Assembly (NCBI RefSeq): GCF_019049325.1
Contig: NZ_JAGMUO010000007.1
Coordinates: 62,001-126,000 of the forward strand
Length of the DNA: 64,000 nucleotides
Reading direction: 5' to 3'
Origin: Streptomyces sp. AC512_CC834
Lineage (GTDB): Bacteria > Actinomycetota > Actinomycetes > Streptomycetales > Streptomycetaceae
The position numbers were made by a program, and so were the translations under genes. The notes under the pieces were generated by a model that did no database searches, had not been told where the DNA came from, and saw nothing but the letters and a program-made list of their open reading frames with translations. Shown here in pieces: positions 27,487 to 37,361 of this stretch (positions are counted from its first letter, which is position 1; each line of letters begins with the position of its first letter).

Positions 27487-29259
27487 GTGCGCAAGGTGCT
27501 CATCGCCAATCGTGGCGAAATCGCTGTCCGCGTGGCCCGGGCCTGCCGGGACGCCGGGATCGCGAGCGTGGCCGTCTACGCGGACCCGGACCGGGACGCA
27601 TTGCATGTCCGCGCCGCTGATGAGGCGTTCGCCCTGGGTGGTGACACCCCCGGCACCAGCTATCTGGACATCGAGAAGGTCTTGAAGGCCGCGCGGGAGT
27701 CGGGCGCGGACGCCATCCATCCGGGCTACGGATTCCTGTCCGAGAACGCGGAGTTCGCCCAGGCGGTCCTGGACGCGGACCTGATCTGGATCGGCCCGCC
27801 GCCGCAGGCCATCCGCGACCTGGGCGACAAGGTCGCCGCCCGGCACATCGCCCAGCGCGCCGGCGCTCCGCTGGTCGCGGGCACCCCCGACCCGGTCTCC
27901 GGCGCGGACGAGGTCGTGGCCTTCGCCGAGGAGCACGGTCTGCCGATCGCGATCAAGGCGGCGTTCGGCGGCGGCGGCCGCGGCCTCAAGGTCGCCCGCA
28001 ACCTCGAGGAGGTCCCGGAGCTGTACGACTCCGCGGTCCGCGAGGCGGTGGCCGCCTTCGGCCGCGGGGAGTGCTTCGTGGAGCGCTACCTCGACAAGCC
28101 CCGGCACGTGGAGACCCAGTGCCTGGCCGACCAGCACGGCAACGTGGTCGTCGTCTCCACCCGTGACTGCTCGCTGCAGCGCCGCCACCAGAAGCTGGTC
28201 GAGGAGGCCCCGGCCCCCTTCCTCTCCGACGCGCAGATGGAGGAGCTGTACGCGGCCTCCAAGGCCATCCTGAAGGAGGCCGGCTACGTCGGCGCCGGCA
28301 CCGTGGAGTTCCTCGTCGGCACGGACGGCACGATCTCCTTCCTGGAGGTCAACACCCGCCTCCAGGTCGAGCACCCGGTGACCGAGGAAGTCGCCGGCAT
28401 CGACCTGGTCCGCGAGATGTTCCGCATCGCCGACGGCGAGGAACTCGGCTACGGCGACCCCGTCCTGCGCGGCCACTCCTTCGAGTTCCGCATCAACGGC
28501 GAGGACCCCGGACGCGGCTTCCTGCCCGCCCCCGGCACCGTCACCCTCTTCGAGGCGCCCGCCGGACCCGGTGTGCGCCTGGACGCCGGCGTCGAGTCCG
28601 GGTCGGTGATCGGCCCGGCCTGGGACTCCCTGCTGGCCAAGCTGATCGTCACCGGCCGCACCCGCGCCGAGGCCCTCCAGCGCGCCGCCCGCGCCCTGGA
28701 CGAGTTCACCGTGGAGGGCATGGCGACCGCCATCCCCTTCCACCGCGCGGTCGTCCGCGACCCCGCCTTCGCCCCGGAACTGACCGGTTCCACCGATCCG
28801 TTCACGGTCCACACCCGCTGGATCGAGACGGAGTTCGTCAACGAGATCAAGCCCTTCACCGCGCCCGCCGACACCGAGGCGGACGAGGAGAGCGGCCGGG
28901 AGACGGTCGTCGTGGAGGTCGGCGGCAAACGCCTGGAGGTCTCCCTCCCCTCCTCCCTCGGCATGTCCCTGGCCCGCACCGGGCTGGCGGCCGGCGCCCG
29001 CCCCAAGCGCCGGGCGGCGAAGAAGTCCGGCTCCGCGGCCTCCGGCGACACCCTCGCGTCCCCGATGCAGGGCACGATCGTCAAGATCGCTGTCGAGGAG
29101 GGCCAGGAAGTCCAGGAGGGCGACCTGATCGTCGTCCTGGAGGCCATGAAGATGGAACAGCCCCTCAACGCCCACAAGTCCGGCACCATCAAGGGCCTGG
29201 GAGCCGAGGTCGGCGCGTCCGTCACGTCCGGCGCGGCGATCTGCGAGATCAAGGACTGA
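27487..29259 (+). CDS. accA2: Acyl-CoA carboxylase alpha subunit (biotin carboxylase plus biotin carrier)
   Basis: A 590-aa protein combining biotin carboxylase (residues ~1-450; ATP-grasp loop [38 protein letters not shown]) with a C-terminal biotin carrier domain whose biotinylated lysine is in EAMKMEQ near residue 555. It carboxylates its own biotin and hands CO2 to PccB or other beta subunits. GTG start with AAGGAGGGAG; length equals the recalled S. coelicolor AccA1/AccA2. The linker around residues 500-525 is Ala/Lys-rich. Confidence 0.95.
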   Translation: MRKVLIANRGEIAVRVARACRDAGIASVAVYADPDRDALHVRAADEAFALGGDTPGTSYLDIEKVLKAARESGADAIHPGYGFLSENAEFAQAVLDADLIWIGPPPQAIRDLGDKVAARHIAQRAGAPLVAGTPDPVSGADEVVAFAEEHGLPIAIKAAFGGGGRGLKVARNLEEVPELYDSAVREAVAAFGRGECFVERYLDKPRHVETQCLADQHGNVVVVSTRDCSLQRRHQKLVEEAPAPFLSDAQMEELYAASKAILKEAGYVGAGTVEFLVGTDGTISFLEVNTRLQVEHPVTEEVAGIDLVREMFRIADGEELGYGDPVLRGHSFEFRINGEDPGRGFLPAPGTVTLFEAPAGPGVRLDAGVESGSVIGPAWDSLLAKLIVTGRTRAEALQRAARALDEFTVEGMATAIPFHRAVVRDPAFAPELTGSTDPFTVHTRWIETEFVNEIKPFTAPADTEADEESGRETVVVEVGGKRLEVSLPSSLGMSLARTGLAAGARPKRRAAKKSGSAASGDTLASPMQGTIVKIAVEEGQEVQEGDLIVVLEAMKMEQPLNAHKSGTIKGLGAEVGASVTSGAAICEIKD

Positions 29260-29310
29260 GAGCACCCGCCCGACACGCGTCAGGACACGCCAGGAGACGT
29301 CCGGACATGT

Positions 29311-29340
29311 GAGGACACACTTTTAGAGGACACACTTTTA
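29311..29340. repeat. Tandem duplication in the accA2 3' region
   Basis: AGGACACACTTTTAG occurs twice in a row, immediately before the terminator hairpin; related GGACAC/GGACAT words precede it. Its two TTTTA runs are AT-rich for this genome. Confidence 0.7.
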
Positions 29341-29383
29341 GGGGCGCCCGGCGGACGGCAGTGACCGATCCGCCGGGCGCCCC
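29341..29383. terminator. Strong bidirectional terminator
   Basis: GGGGCGCCCGGCGGA (29341) is the exact reverse complement of TCCGCCGGGCGCCCC (ending 29383), a 15-bp stem with a 13-nt loop between convergent accA2 and deoR. Confidence 0.85.
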
Positions 29384-29423
29384 CGCGGTTGTACGGGGGG
29401 AGCGCGACGGGACCGTACGACGG

Positions 29424-30473
29424 CTAGCGGCGACGCATGTCGGCGACGCGCGCCCGTTCCGCCCCGCCGTTCTGCTCACCGAGGGCGGTGGCCGACCGCA
29501 GCCCCGCCGCCGCGCCCGGAACCTGACGGCGCGGCCCCGGAAGCGGCACGTCCCGGCGCTGCTGACGCGCCGGTCCGGCATCACCCCCCGAGGCACCGGA
29601 GGCACCCGAGGTGCCTGAGCTCCGGGATGCCCCGGAGACCCCGGAGGTCCCGGAGACCCCGGAGGCCCCGGTGCCGTTGCCCGCGCCCCCTGACGCCCCG
29701 GCCACGGAGATCTGCACGCCCTGGTCGGCCAGCGCCTGGAGTTCGGTGGCGGCGCGGTCGTCGTGGCCCGGCGACTCGTCGGTGACCAGACGGGTGATGA
29801 CATCGGTGGGCACGGTCTGGAACATGGTGTCCGTGCCCAGCTTGGAGTGGTCGGCGAGGACGACGACCTCGGCGGCGGCCTGCACCAGCGCCCGGTCGAC
29901 GGACGCCGAGAGCATGTTGGAGGTGGACAGCCCTCGCTCGGCGGTCAACCCGCTCCCGGACAGGAAGGCCTTGGAGACCCGCAGCCCCTGCAGGGACTGC
30001 TCGGCTCCCGACCCGACCAGGGCGTAGTTGGACCCTCTGAGCGTGCCACCGGTCATGACGACCTCGACCCGGTTGGCGTGGGCGAGGGCCTGGGCCACCA
30101 GCAGCGAGTTGGTGACGACGGTCAGCCCGGGCACCCGCGCGAGCCGGCGGGCCAGCTCCTGGGTGGTCGTCCCGGCACCCACCACGATGGCCTCGCCCTC
30201 TTCGACGAAGCCCGCGGCGAGATCGGCGATGGCCGTCTTCTCGGCGGTCGCGAGATGGGACTTCTGCGGAAAGCCGGACTCTCGCGTGAACCCGCCCGGC
30301 AGTACCGCACCGCCGTGCCGGCGGTCGAGGAGTCCTTCTGCCTCCAGTGCGCGCACGTCCCGCCGTACGGTCACTTCGGAGGTCTGGACGACGCGGGCGA
30401 GCTCACGGAGCGACACGGCCCCGTTCGCTCGCACCATTTCGAGGATCAATTGGCGACGTTCTGCAGCGAACAC
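29424..30473 (-). CDS. DeoR-family transcriptional regulator with Gly/Ser repeat insertion
   Basis: A 349-aa regulator. Residues 1-55 form the DeoR-type HTH (ELARVVQTSEVTVRRDVRALE); ~75-235 the DeoRC sugar-phosphate sensor (VGAGTTTQELARRL, VVMTGGTLRGSNYALVG). Residues ~262-300 are a Gly/Ala/Ser/Thr repeat, and the last 50 residues are basic and low-complexity, making it about 90 aa longer than usual. GTG start without a clear ribosome site. Its neighbours deoD and deoC make it the best in-window candidate for controlling nucleoside genes (inference). Confidence 0.9.
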   Translation of the reverse strand: MFAAERRQLILEMVRANGAVSLRELARVVQTSEVTVRRDVRALEAEGLLDRRHGGAVLPGGFTRESGFPQKSHLATAEKTAIADLAAGFVEEGEAIVVGAGTTTQELARRLARVPGLTVVTNSLLVAQALAHANRVEVVMTGGTLRGSNYALVGSGAEQSLQGLRVSKAFLSGSGLTAERGLSTSNMLSASVDRALVQAAAEVVVLADHSKLGTDTMFQTVPTDVITRLVTDESPGHDDRAATELQALADQGVQISVAGASGGAGNGTGASGVSGTSGVSGASRSSGTSGASGASGGDAGPARQQRRDVPLPGPRRQVPGAAAGLRSATALGEQNGGAERARVADMRRR

Positions 30474-30650
30474 GAAACTGACAGTAACCCCAACGACCGT
30501 CTGCTTTCAGCAGTATGCGCCGAATAACAGAAGTTGTTCGCAGGCCAGCACCGGAAGTGGTATACGCACCCAGTCCGGCCACCTATGCCACTCGCAAGCT
30601 CCGCAACTCCCCGTGACCAGCGGGGAGTCAATTCAAGCCGCCCGCGGGCG

Positions 30651-32099
30651 CTATCCCTCGCCGCCGGCCTTCCGGGTGTGCAACTGCCGTGCCACCTCCG
30701 CGATCGACCCGGAGAGGGAGGGATACACGGTGAAGGTGTTGGCGATCTGCTCGACCGTCAGGTTGTTGTCGACGGCGATCGAGATGGGGTGGATCAGCTC
30801 GGAGGCACGCGGCGCCACCACGACGCCGCCGACGACGATCTCGGTGCCGGGCCGGCAGAGGATCTTGACGAAGCCGTCCCGGATGCCCTGCATCTTGGCG
30901 CGCGGGTTGCGCAGCAGCGGCAGCTTCACCACGCGGGCGTCGATCTTGCCGCCGTCGACGTCGGCCTGCGAGTAGCCGACGGTGGCGATCTCGGGGTCGG
31001 TGAAGACGTTGGACGAGACGGTCTTCAGGTTCAGCGGGGTGACGGCATCGCCCAGGAAGTGGTACATGGCGATCCGCCCCTGCATGGCCGCCACCGAGGC
31101 GAGGGCGAACACGCCCGTGACGTCACCGGCGGCGTACACACCGGGGGCCGAGGTCCGGGAGACCCGGTCGGTCCGGATGTGCCCGGAGTCCTTGAGCCTG
31201 ACCCCGGCCTCTTCGAGCCCCATCCCGTCGGTGTTGGGAATGGCGCCGACGGCCACCAGGCAGTGCGACCCGGTGATGACCCGCCCGTCCGACAGCGTCA
31301 CCTCGACCCGGTCGCCCACCCGTTTGGCGGACTGGGCGCGGGACCGCGACATGACGTTCATACCGCGCCGCCGGAACACGTCCTCCAGCACGGCGGCGGC
31401 GTCGGGGTCCTCGCCGGGCAGCACCCGGTCCCGCGACGACACGAGCGTCACGCGCGACCCCAGGGCCTGATAGGCGCCGGCGAACTCGGCGCCGGTGACA
31501 CCCGACCCCACCACGATGAGCTCCTCGGGCAACTCGTCGAGGTCGTACACCTGCGTCCAGTTCAGGATGCGCTCGCCGTCGGGGCGGGCGTCCGGCAGCT
31601 CCCGCGGATGCCCACCGGTGGCGATCAGCACGGCGTCCGCGGTGAGCGTCTCCTCGCTCCCGTCGGCGGCGCGCACGACCACCTTCCGGGACCCGTCGAG
31701 CCCCTGCATCCCCTCCAGCCGCCCGCGCCCGCGCATGACCCGCGCACCGGCGCGCGTCACGGAGGCTGTGATGTCGTGCGACTGCGCGAGCGCGAGCCGC
31801 TTGACCCGGCGGTTGACCTTCCCCAAATCCACGCCGACCACCCGGGCGGCCTGCTCCATGGGCGGGGTGTCGTCGGCGACGATGATCCCCAGCTCTTCGT
31901 AGGACGAATCGAAGGTGGTCATCACCTCGGCCGTCGCGATCAGAGTCTTGGACGGCACGCAGTCGGTCAGCACCGACGCCCCGCCCAGACCGTCGCAGTC
32001 GACGACGGTCACCTCCGCGCCGAGTTGAGCGGCCACCAGCGCCGCTTCGTATCCGCCGGGTCCGCCACCAATGATCACGATCCGAGTCACGTACTCCAT
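30651..32099 (-). CDS. NAD(P)H:quinone dehydrogenase, LpdA-like flavoprotein
   Basis: A 482-aa two-dinucleotide-binding flavoprotein of the pyridine nucleotide disulfide oxidoreductase fold. FAD motif IIGGGPGGYEAALVA, NAD motif VVGSGVTGAEFA, and the C-terminal dimerisation domain are present, but the redox CxxxxC is reduced to a single Cys (GGASVLTDCVPSK), so it cannot be a lipoamide dehydrogenase. This matches mycobacterial LpdA (Rv3303c type), an NAD(P)H:quinone oxidoreductase. The start MEYVTRIVII is preferred; the nearby GTG is an alternative. Confidence 0.92.
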   Translation of the reverse strand: MEYVTRIVIIGGGPGGYEAALVAAQLGAEVTVVDCDGLGGASVLTDCVPSKTLIATAEVMTTFDSSYEELGIIVADDTPPMEQAARVVGVDLGKVNRRVKRLALAQSHDITASVTRAGARVMRGRGRLEGMQGLDGSRKVVVRAADGSEETLTADAVLIATGGHPRELPDARPDGERILNWTQVYDLDELPEELIVVGSGVTGAEFAGAYQALGSRVTLVSSRDRVLPGEDPDAAAVLEDVFRRRGMNVMSRSRAQSAKRVGDRVEVTLSDGRVITGSHCLVAVGAIPNTDGMGLEEAGVRLKDSGHIRTDRVSRTSAPGVYAAGDVTGVFALASVAAMQGRIAMYHFLGDAVTPLNLKTVSSNVFTDPEIATVGYSQADVDGGKIDARVVKLPLLRNPRAKMQGIRDGFVKILCRPGTEIVVGGVVVAPRASELIHPISIAVDNNLTVEQIANTFTVYPSLSGSIAEVARQLHTRKAGGEG

Positions 32100-32184
32100 T
32101 GTCCCGCACCCTCCGACGTGGAGCCGCCCGGGGGCACGTCTGTTACCGGAGTGACGCCGGGGCCCCTGCCGTACCCTTCCCCCC

Positions 32185-32622
32185 ATGTCGCTCTACGCCG
32201 CTTATGCCGGCAACCTCGACGCGCGGTTGATGACCCGTCGCGCCCCGCACTCGCCGCTGCGCGCCACCGGCTGGCTGAACGGGTGGCGGCTGACCTTCGG
32301 GGGCGAGCACATGGGCTGGGAGGGCGCACTGGCCACTCTGGTGGAGGACCCGATCTCCCAGGTCTTCGTGGCGCTGTACGACGTCGCCCCGATGGACGAG
32401 GACTCCCTCGACCGCTGGGAGGGCGTGGGCATGGACATATACCGCCGCACGCGGGTACGGATCCACACCCTGGAGGGCGAGGAGGGTGCCTGGACCTACG
32501 TCCTGAACGCCTACGAGGGCGGCCTGCCCTCCGCCCGCTACCTGGGCGAGGTCGCGGACGCCGCCGAGTCGGCCGGCGCACCCCACGACTACGTGATGGA
32601 ACTCCGCAAGCGTCCATGTTGA
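32185..32622 (+). CDS. Gamma-glutamylcyclotransferase-fold protein
   Basis: A 145-aa protein with the GGCT-like beginning [12 protein letters not shown] and the fold's Gly-rich and acidic residues ([31 protein letters not shown]). Likely acts on gamma-glutamyl or related amide substrates, but true cyclotransferase activity is unproven for this branch. It lies just upstream of deoD and divergent from the quinone reductase. Confidence 0.85.
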   Translation: MSLYAAYAGNLDARLMTRRAPHSPLRATGWLNGWRLTFGGEHMGWEGALATLVEDPISQVFVALYDVAPMDEDSLDRWEGVGMDIYRRTRVRIHTLEGEEGAWTYVLNAYEGGLPSARYLGEVADAAESAGAPHDYVMELRKRPC

Positions 32623-32688
32623 GCCGCGCTCTCGTTGGTCTCGTCAGAAGCACCAAACCAACAATCACCATCCCGTGACCTCTGTCAT

Positions 32689-32725
32689 CTACGCGCGTAG
32701 GCGTAAACCGGATACCCTCATCGGC
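32689..32725 (+). promoter_or_regulatory. deoD promoter with CTACGCGCGTAG operator and leaderless start
   Basis: The palindrome CTACGCGCGTAG is at 32689-32700, followed by TACCCT (-10) at 32713-32718, then seven bases to the GTG start. No ribosome site is present, so the transcript should be leaderless. The same operator is found before deoC and add. Confidence 0.75.
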
Positions 32726-33562
32726 GTGAACGCATCTCTTCTTCCGGACGACATCCAGGGCGCCACCCCAGTTGACCCGGGGGCCGCCGCCGACGCCGCC
32801 GCGGCCCGCCTGCGCGAACTCACGGGCGCCGAGACCCACGACGTCGCCCTCGTGATGGGCTCCGGCTGGGCACCGGCCGTGGACGCCCTGGGCGCCCCCG
32901 AGGCCGATCTCCAGGTCACCGACCTGCCGGGCTTCCCCAAGCCCGCAGTGGAGGGCCACGGCGGCAGGATCCGCTCGTACTCCATCGGCGACAAGCGCGC
33001 GCTGGTCTTCCTGGGCCGCACCCACTACTACGAGGGTCACGGCGTCGCCGCGGTGTCCCACGGTGTCCGCACCGCGGTCGCCGCGGGCGCCAAGACGATC
33101 ATCCTCACCAACGGCTGCGGCGGCCTGCGCGAGGGCATGCGCCCCGGCCAGCCGGTCCTGATCAGCGACCACATCAACCTCACCGCCACCTCCCCCGTCA
33201 TCGGCGCCAATTTCGTCGACCTCACCGACCTGTACTCGCCGCGCCTGCGCGCCCTGTGCAAGGAGGTCGACCCCACGCTGGAGGAGGGCGTCTACGCCCA
33301 GTTCCCCGGCCCGCACTACGAGACCCCGGCCGAGATCCGCATGGCCCGCGTCATCGGGGCCGACCTGGTGGGCATGTCGACGGTCCTGGAGGCCATCGCC
33401 GCCCGCGAGGCCGGCGCGGAGGTCCTGGGCATCTCCCTGGTCACCAACCTCGCCGCGGGCATGACGGGCGAGCCCCTCAACCACGAGGAGGTCCTCCAGG
33501 CAGGCCGCGACTCCGCCGCGCGCATGGGGTCGCTGCTGACGCAGGTCCTGGGGCGGCTGTAG
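32726..33562 (+). CDS. deoD: Purine nucleoside phosphorylase
   Basis: A 278-aa trimeric-type (PNP/MTAP family) phosphorylase releasing purine base and (deoxy)ribose-1-phosphate. Family motifs: [75 protein letters not shown] and [12 protein letters not shown]. The GTG start is chosen from the leaderless promoter layout; an in-frame ATG at 32675 lies upstream of the operator. It feeds the adjacent phosphosugar mutase and deoC. Confidence 0.95.
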   Translation: MNASLLPDDIQGATPVDPGAAADAAAARLRELTGAETHDVALVMGSGWAPAVDALGAPEADLQVTDLPGFPKPAVEGHGGRIRSYSIGDKRALVFLGRTHYYEGHGVAAVSHGVRTAVAAGAKTIILTNGCGGLREGMRPGQPVLISDHINLTATSPVIGANFVDLTDLYSPRLRALCKEVDPTLEEGVYAQFPGPHYETPAEIRMARVIGADLVGMSTVLEAIAAREAGAEVLGISLVTNLAAGMTGEPLNHEEVLQAGRDSAARMGSLLTQVLGRL

Positions 33563-33565
33563 AGC

Positions 33566-33731
33566 GACGTACGGGCAGACGTACGGCAGACGTACGGCAG
33601 ACGTACGGCCACTGGCCCGGCGTCGCCGGCTCACCCGGCGGGGTGCGGGCGCGGTGACCGGTGACGCGGGCCGGCGCTGGCCTGGTGCACCGCCGGAGGC
33701 ACCCGCACAGGCGCCACAGGCGCCACAGGCA
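33566..33731. repeat. Short tandem repeats between deoD and the mutase gene
   Basis: GACGTACGG occurs four times at 33566, 33578, 33589 and 33600 (11-12 bp apart). Further on CACAGGCGC repeats about three times (33706-33731). Both clusters lie in an otherwise empty 210-bp gap. Confidence 0.75.
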
Positions 33732-33772
33732 ACCCGCACCCCACACAACCCGCACATGAGAGGCTGACCGAC

Positions 33773-35437
33773 GTGCAAGACGACCTCCTCGCACGAGCCA
33801 AGGCATGGCTGGCCGAGGACCCCGACGCGGACACCCGCACGGAACTCGCCCGCCTCATCGACGCCGAGGACCACGCAGAGCTCACCGCACGCTTCTCCGG
33901 CACCCTCCAGTTCGGCACCGCGGGCCTGCGCGGTGAACTCGGCGCCGGCCCGATGCGCATGAACCGCGCAGTCGTCATCCGCGCCGCCGCCGGCCTCGCC
34001 GCGTACCTGAAGAAGCAGGGGACGCCCCACGGGGACGACACGGCCGGCCTCGTCGTCATCGGCTACGACGCCCGCCACAAGTCCGAGGACTTCGCCCGCG
34101 ACACCGCCGCGGTCATGACGGGCGCCGGCCTCAGGGCGGCCGTACTCCCCCGCCCCCTCCCCACCCCCGTCCTCGCCTTCGCCATCCGGCACCTCGGCGC
34201 GGTCGCCGGCGTGGAGGTCACCGCCAGCCACAACCCGCCCCGCGACAACGGCTACAAGGTGTACCTCGGGGACGGCTCCCAGATCGTGCCCCCCGCCGAC
34301 GCCGAGATCGCCGCGGAGATCGACGCCGTACGCTCACTGCACGACGTCCCCCGCCCCGAGACCGGCTCGCAGACCCTGGACGACTCCGTCCTCGACGCCT
34401 ACCTCACCCGTACGGACGCGGTCCTCGCCGAAAACTCCCCCCGCACCGCCCGCACCGTCTACACCGCGATGCACGGCGTCGGCAAGGACACCCTCCTCGC
34501 CGCCTTCGCCCGAGCCGGTTTCCCCGAGCCCGTCCTCGTCACCGAGCAGGCCGACCCCGACCCGGACTTCCCCACCGTCGCCTTCCCCAACCCGGAAGAG
34601 CCCGGCGCGATGGACCTCGCCTTCGCGAAGGCCCGCGAGACGAACCCCGACCTGATCATCGCCAACGACCCGGACGCGGACCGCCTCGCCGTCGCCGTAC
34701 GGGACGGCACCACAGGCACCACAGGCACCACCTATCGCATGCTCCGCGGCGACGAGGTCGGCGCCCTCCTCGCCGCCCACCTGGTCACCCGCGGAGCTGA
34801 CGGCACGTTCGCGGAGTCGATCGTCTCGTCGTCCCTCCTCGGCCGCATCGCGGCGAAGGCCAACCTCCCCCACGTCGAAACCCTCACCGGGTTCAAGTGG
34901 ATCGCCCGCGTGGAGAACATCCGCTACGGCTACGAGGAAGCGCTCGGCTACTGCGTCGACCCGGAGGGCGTCCGCGACAAGGACGGCATCACCGCCGCCC
35001 TCCTGATCACAGAACTGGCGTCCACCCTCAAAGAAGACGACCGCACCCTCCTCGACCTCCTCGACGACATCGCCGTGGAGCACGGCCTGCACGCCACCGA
35101 CCAGCTCTCGGTCCGCGTCGAGGACCTGTCCCTCATCGCCGCCGCGATGCGTCGCCTGCGCGAACAGCCGCCCACCCGCCTCGCGGGTCTGCCCGTCACG
35201 AACGCGGAGGACCTCACCCGGGGCACGGACACGCTGCCGCCCACGGACGGCCTGCGCTACACGCTCGACGGCGCCCGGGTCGTCGTCCGCCCGAGCGGCA
35301 CGGAGCCCAAGCTGAAGTGCTACCTGGAGGTGGTCGTCCCGGTCGCGGCGCACGCCGACCTCCCGGCGGCCCGAGCGACGGCGACGGACCTCCTGACGGC
35401 CCTCAAGCGCGACCTCTCGACGGCAGCCGGCATCTGA
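33773..35437 (+). CDS. Phosphohexomutase-family sugar phosphate mutase, probable phosphopentomutase
   Basis: A 554-aa alpha-D-phosphohexomutase. Phosphoserine loop TASHNPPRDNGYK, metal loop NDPDADR, sugar loop EEALGYCVDPE and phosphate loop RPSGTEPK are all intact. The length and GTAGLRG start are those of the PGM2/phosphopentomutase-like branch. Position between deoD and deoC suggests it isomerises (deoxy)ribose-1-phosphate to the 5-phosphate (inference); annotation as phosphomannomutase is the usual automatic name. GTG start with GAGAGG ten bases upstream. Confidence 0.9.
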   Translation: MQDDLLARAKAWLAEDPDADTRTELARLIDAEDHAELTARFSGTLQFGTAGLRGELGAGPMRMNRAVVIRAAAGLAAYLKKQGTPHGDDTAGLVVIGYDARHKSEDFARDTAAVMTGAGLRAAVLPRPLPTPVLAFAIRHLGAVAGVEVTASHNPPRDNGYKVYLGDGSQIVPPADAEIAAEIDAVRSLHDVPRPETGSQTLDDSVLDAYLTRTDAVLAENSPRTARTVYTAMHGVGKDTLLAAFARAGFPEPVLVTEQADPDPDFPTVAFPNPEEPGAMDLAFAKARETNPDLIIANDPDADRLAVAVRDGTTGTTGTTYRMLRGDEVGALLAAHLVTRGADGTFAESIVSSSLLGRIAAKANLPHVETLTGFKWIARVENIRYGYEEALGYCVDPEGVRDKDGITAALLITELASTLKEDDRTLLDLLDDIAVEHGLHATDQLSVRVEDLSLIAAAMRRLREQPPTRLAGLPVTNAEDLTRGTDTLPPTDGLRYTLDGARVVVRPSGTEPKLKCYLEVVVPVAAHADLPAARATATDLLTALKRDLSTAAGI

Positions 35438-35452
35438 CCACACCGGCCGTGT

Positions 35453-35517
35453 TTGGACAGTCTGTCCCGGCAGAAGCGCCACTTCGACGGCGTGTCGCCG
35501 GGACACACTGTCCAATC
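35453..35517. repeat. Dispersed hairpin element, copy 2
   Basis: Same family as 12363 and 53570: begins TTGGACAGTCTGTCCCGG, core GCAGAAGCGCCACTTCG, ends with TCGCCGGGACACACTGTCC. Follows the mutase gene directly. Confidence 0.8.
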
Positions 35518-35564
35518 ATGAGCCCCGGGGGCACGCCCAACGGGCACGCGCCTCCGGCCCACGC

Positions 35565-36233
35565 TCACCCGATCCCGAGCAGCACCGCCAGCGCGACCGC
35601 CCCGATCGCCGTCGGCACGACGATCTCGTACGCCCACCGCACCGTCACCTCGCCCTGCGAGGTCTCGGCGGCCTTCCGCGTCTCCAGCAGCTCGCGCAAC
35701 TCGTCCATGATCTTGTCGCCCTCGGCCCGCACGGGCCCGTCCGCCTCGACGGAGGCGGACCCGGCGCCGCCGAGCACGCCCCCGCGCCCGCGGCCACCGC
35801 CTGCGGCCCGCCGGTCCTCCCGTCGCGCGGCCCTCTTGCGGCCGCGCAGCGAGACGGGGATGGACCACAGTTGGTACTTGTCGCCGGACTCGGCGAAGAC
35901 CTCGTTGGAGTACGCGGACCGGAACGAGTCGACCTGCCCCCAGGGCAGCACGATCACGCGGAAGGGATTGCGCACGCGCAGCCGGTCGTCCCCCGCGAAG
36001 ACGGCGGGCCGCACGGTGTAGGCGGCGACGAGCGGCACGAGGAACACCAGCGCCGCGAGCGCCTTCCAGGGCGTGCTCCCCTCGCCCGCGACGACGGCGT
36101 CGATGCCGAGCCAGAGGCCGAGGGCAAGCAGCAGAGCGCCCCCGACGATGCCCGCGGGCGAGCGGTAGACCCGGTCCTTGGACACGGGTGCCGACGGCTG
36201 CGGCGATGGTGACTGGGGCTCCGGGGTCGTCAT
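35565..36233 (-). CDS. PH-domain membrane protein
   Basis: A 222-aa protein with two N-terminal helices (GIVGGALLLALGLWLGIDAV; ALAALVFLVPLVAAYTV), a bacterial PH-like domain (RPAVFAGDDRLRVRNPFRVI, WGQVDSF) containing a long Gly/Arg insert, and one C-terminal helix. The ATG at 36233 is 107 bp from the divergent deoC start. Its role in nucleoside metabolism, if any, is unclear. Confidence 0.8.
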   Translation of the reverse strand: MTTPEPQSPSPQPSAPVSKDRVYRSPAGIVGGALLLALGLWLGIDAVVAGEGSTPWKALAALVFLVPLVAAYTVRPAVFAGDDRLRVRNPFRVIVLPWGQVDSFRSAYSNEVFAESGDKYQLWSIPVSLRGRKRAARREDRRAAGGGRGRGGVLGGAGSASVEADGPVRAEGDKIMDELRELLETRKAAETSQGEVTVRWAYEIVVPTAIGAVALAVLLGIG

Positions 36234-36314
36234 GCTGCCGATTGTGCCCGACCGCACCGGGGATGCTCACAGGCGGTGCCGGTCCGCGGAACAAGCGCGG
36301 GGGCTGTACAGCCG

Positions 36315-36339
36315 CTACGCGCGTAGATATGCTCGCCTG
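36315..36339 (+). promoter_or_regulatory. deoC promoter with CTACGCGCGTAG operator and leaderless start
   Basis: CTACGCGCGTAG at 36315-36326 is followed after one base by TATGCT (36328-36333), then six bases to the GTG. No ribosome site, so leaderless translation is likely. Confidence 0.75.
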
Positions 36340-37356
36340 GTGACCATGCCCACCTCTGCATCCGCCGCACCCGCTGAAACCGTCGCAGCCGCCGCGACCA
36401 CTGCGTCCGCCGCGTCCGCCCACGGGCTCACGGACGTCACCGCGTCCGACAGCACGCTGCGCCGCTTCCTCCACGGGCTGCCCGGCGTCGACACGGTCGG
36501 CCTGGAGGCGCGCGCCGCCTCGCTCGGCACCCGTTCCATCAAGACCACCGCGAAGGCGTACGCCCTCGACCTCGCCATCTCGATGGTCGACCTGACGACG
36601 CTGGAAGGCGCGGACACCCCGGGCAAGGTCCGGGCGCTCGGCGCGAAGGCGGTCCGCCCCGACCCGACCGACCGCACGGCCCCTGCCGCGGCGGCCGTCT
36701 GCGTCTACCCCGACATGGTGCCCACCGCGAAGGAGGCGGTGGCAGGCTCCGGCGTGCAGGTCGCCTCGGTGGCCACGGCCTTCCCGGCGGGCCGCGCCTC
36801 GCTTGCCGTCAAGCTGGCCGACGTGCGCGAGGCCGTGACGGCGGGCGCGGACGAGGTCGACATGGTCATCGACCGCGGTGCGTTCCTCGCGGGGCACTAT
36901 ATGAAGGTGTACGACGAGATCACCGCCGTACGAGAGGCCTGCGGCACGTCCGCCCGCCTGAAGGTCATCTTCGAGACGGGCGAGCTGTCGACGTACGACA
37001 ACATCCGCCGCGCGAGCTGGCTCGGCATGCTGGCGGGCGCCGACTTCATCAAGACGTCCACCGGCAAGGTCGCGGTGAACGCGACCCCGTCCAACACCCT
37101 CCTGATGCTGGAGGCGGTCCGCGACTTCCGCGCGCAGACCGGCGTCCAGGTCGGCGTGAAGCCCGCTGGCGGCATCCGCACCGCCAAGGACGCGATCAAG
37201 TTCCTGGTCCTGGTCAACGAGACCGCGGGCGAGGACTGGCTGGACAACCACTGGTTCCGCTTCGGCGCCTCCTCGCTGCTGAACGATCTGCTGATGCAGC
37301 GCCAGAAGCTGGCCACCGGCCGTTACAGCGGCCCCGACTACGTGACGGTGGACTGA
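36340..37356 (+). CDS. deoC: Deoxyribose-phosphate aldolase
   Basis: A 338-aa class I aldolase splitting 2-deoxyribose-5-phosphate into glyceraldehyde-3-phosphate and acetaldehyde. The Schiff-base lysine is in FIKTSTGK, the second lysine in VGVKPAGGIRT; DEVDMVIDRGAFL and KVIFETGEL are family-typical. The N-terminal Ala/Thr-rich stretch after VTMPTS adds about 60 residues over E. coli DeoC. Overlaps in function with the following ALDH gene, five bases away. Confidence 0.95.
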   Translation: MTMPTSASAAPAETVAAAATTASAASAHGLTDVTASDSTLRRFLHGLPGVDTVGLEARAASLGTRSIKTTAKAYALDLAISMVDLTTLEGADTPGKVRALGAKAVRPDPTDRTAPAAAAVCVYPDMVPTAKEAVAGSGVQVASVATAFPAGRASLAVKLADVREAVTAGADEVDMVIDRGAFLAGHYMKVYDEITAVREACGTSARLKVIFETGELSTYDNIRRASWLGMLAGADFIKTSTGKVAVNATPSNTLLMLEAVRDFRAQTGVQVGVKPAGGIRTAKDAIKFLVLVNETAGEDWLDNHWFRFGASSLLNDLLMQRQKLATGRYSGPDYVTVD

Positions 37357-37361
37357 TCACC

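Noticed and set aside
30651..32099. Loss of the redox CxxxxC in the lipoamide-dehydrogenase-like protein taken as a pseudogene sign
   Set aside because: The same loss is typical of LpdA-type quinone reductases; all nucleotide motifs are intact.
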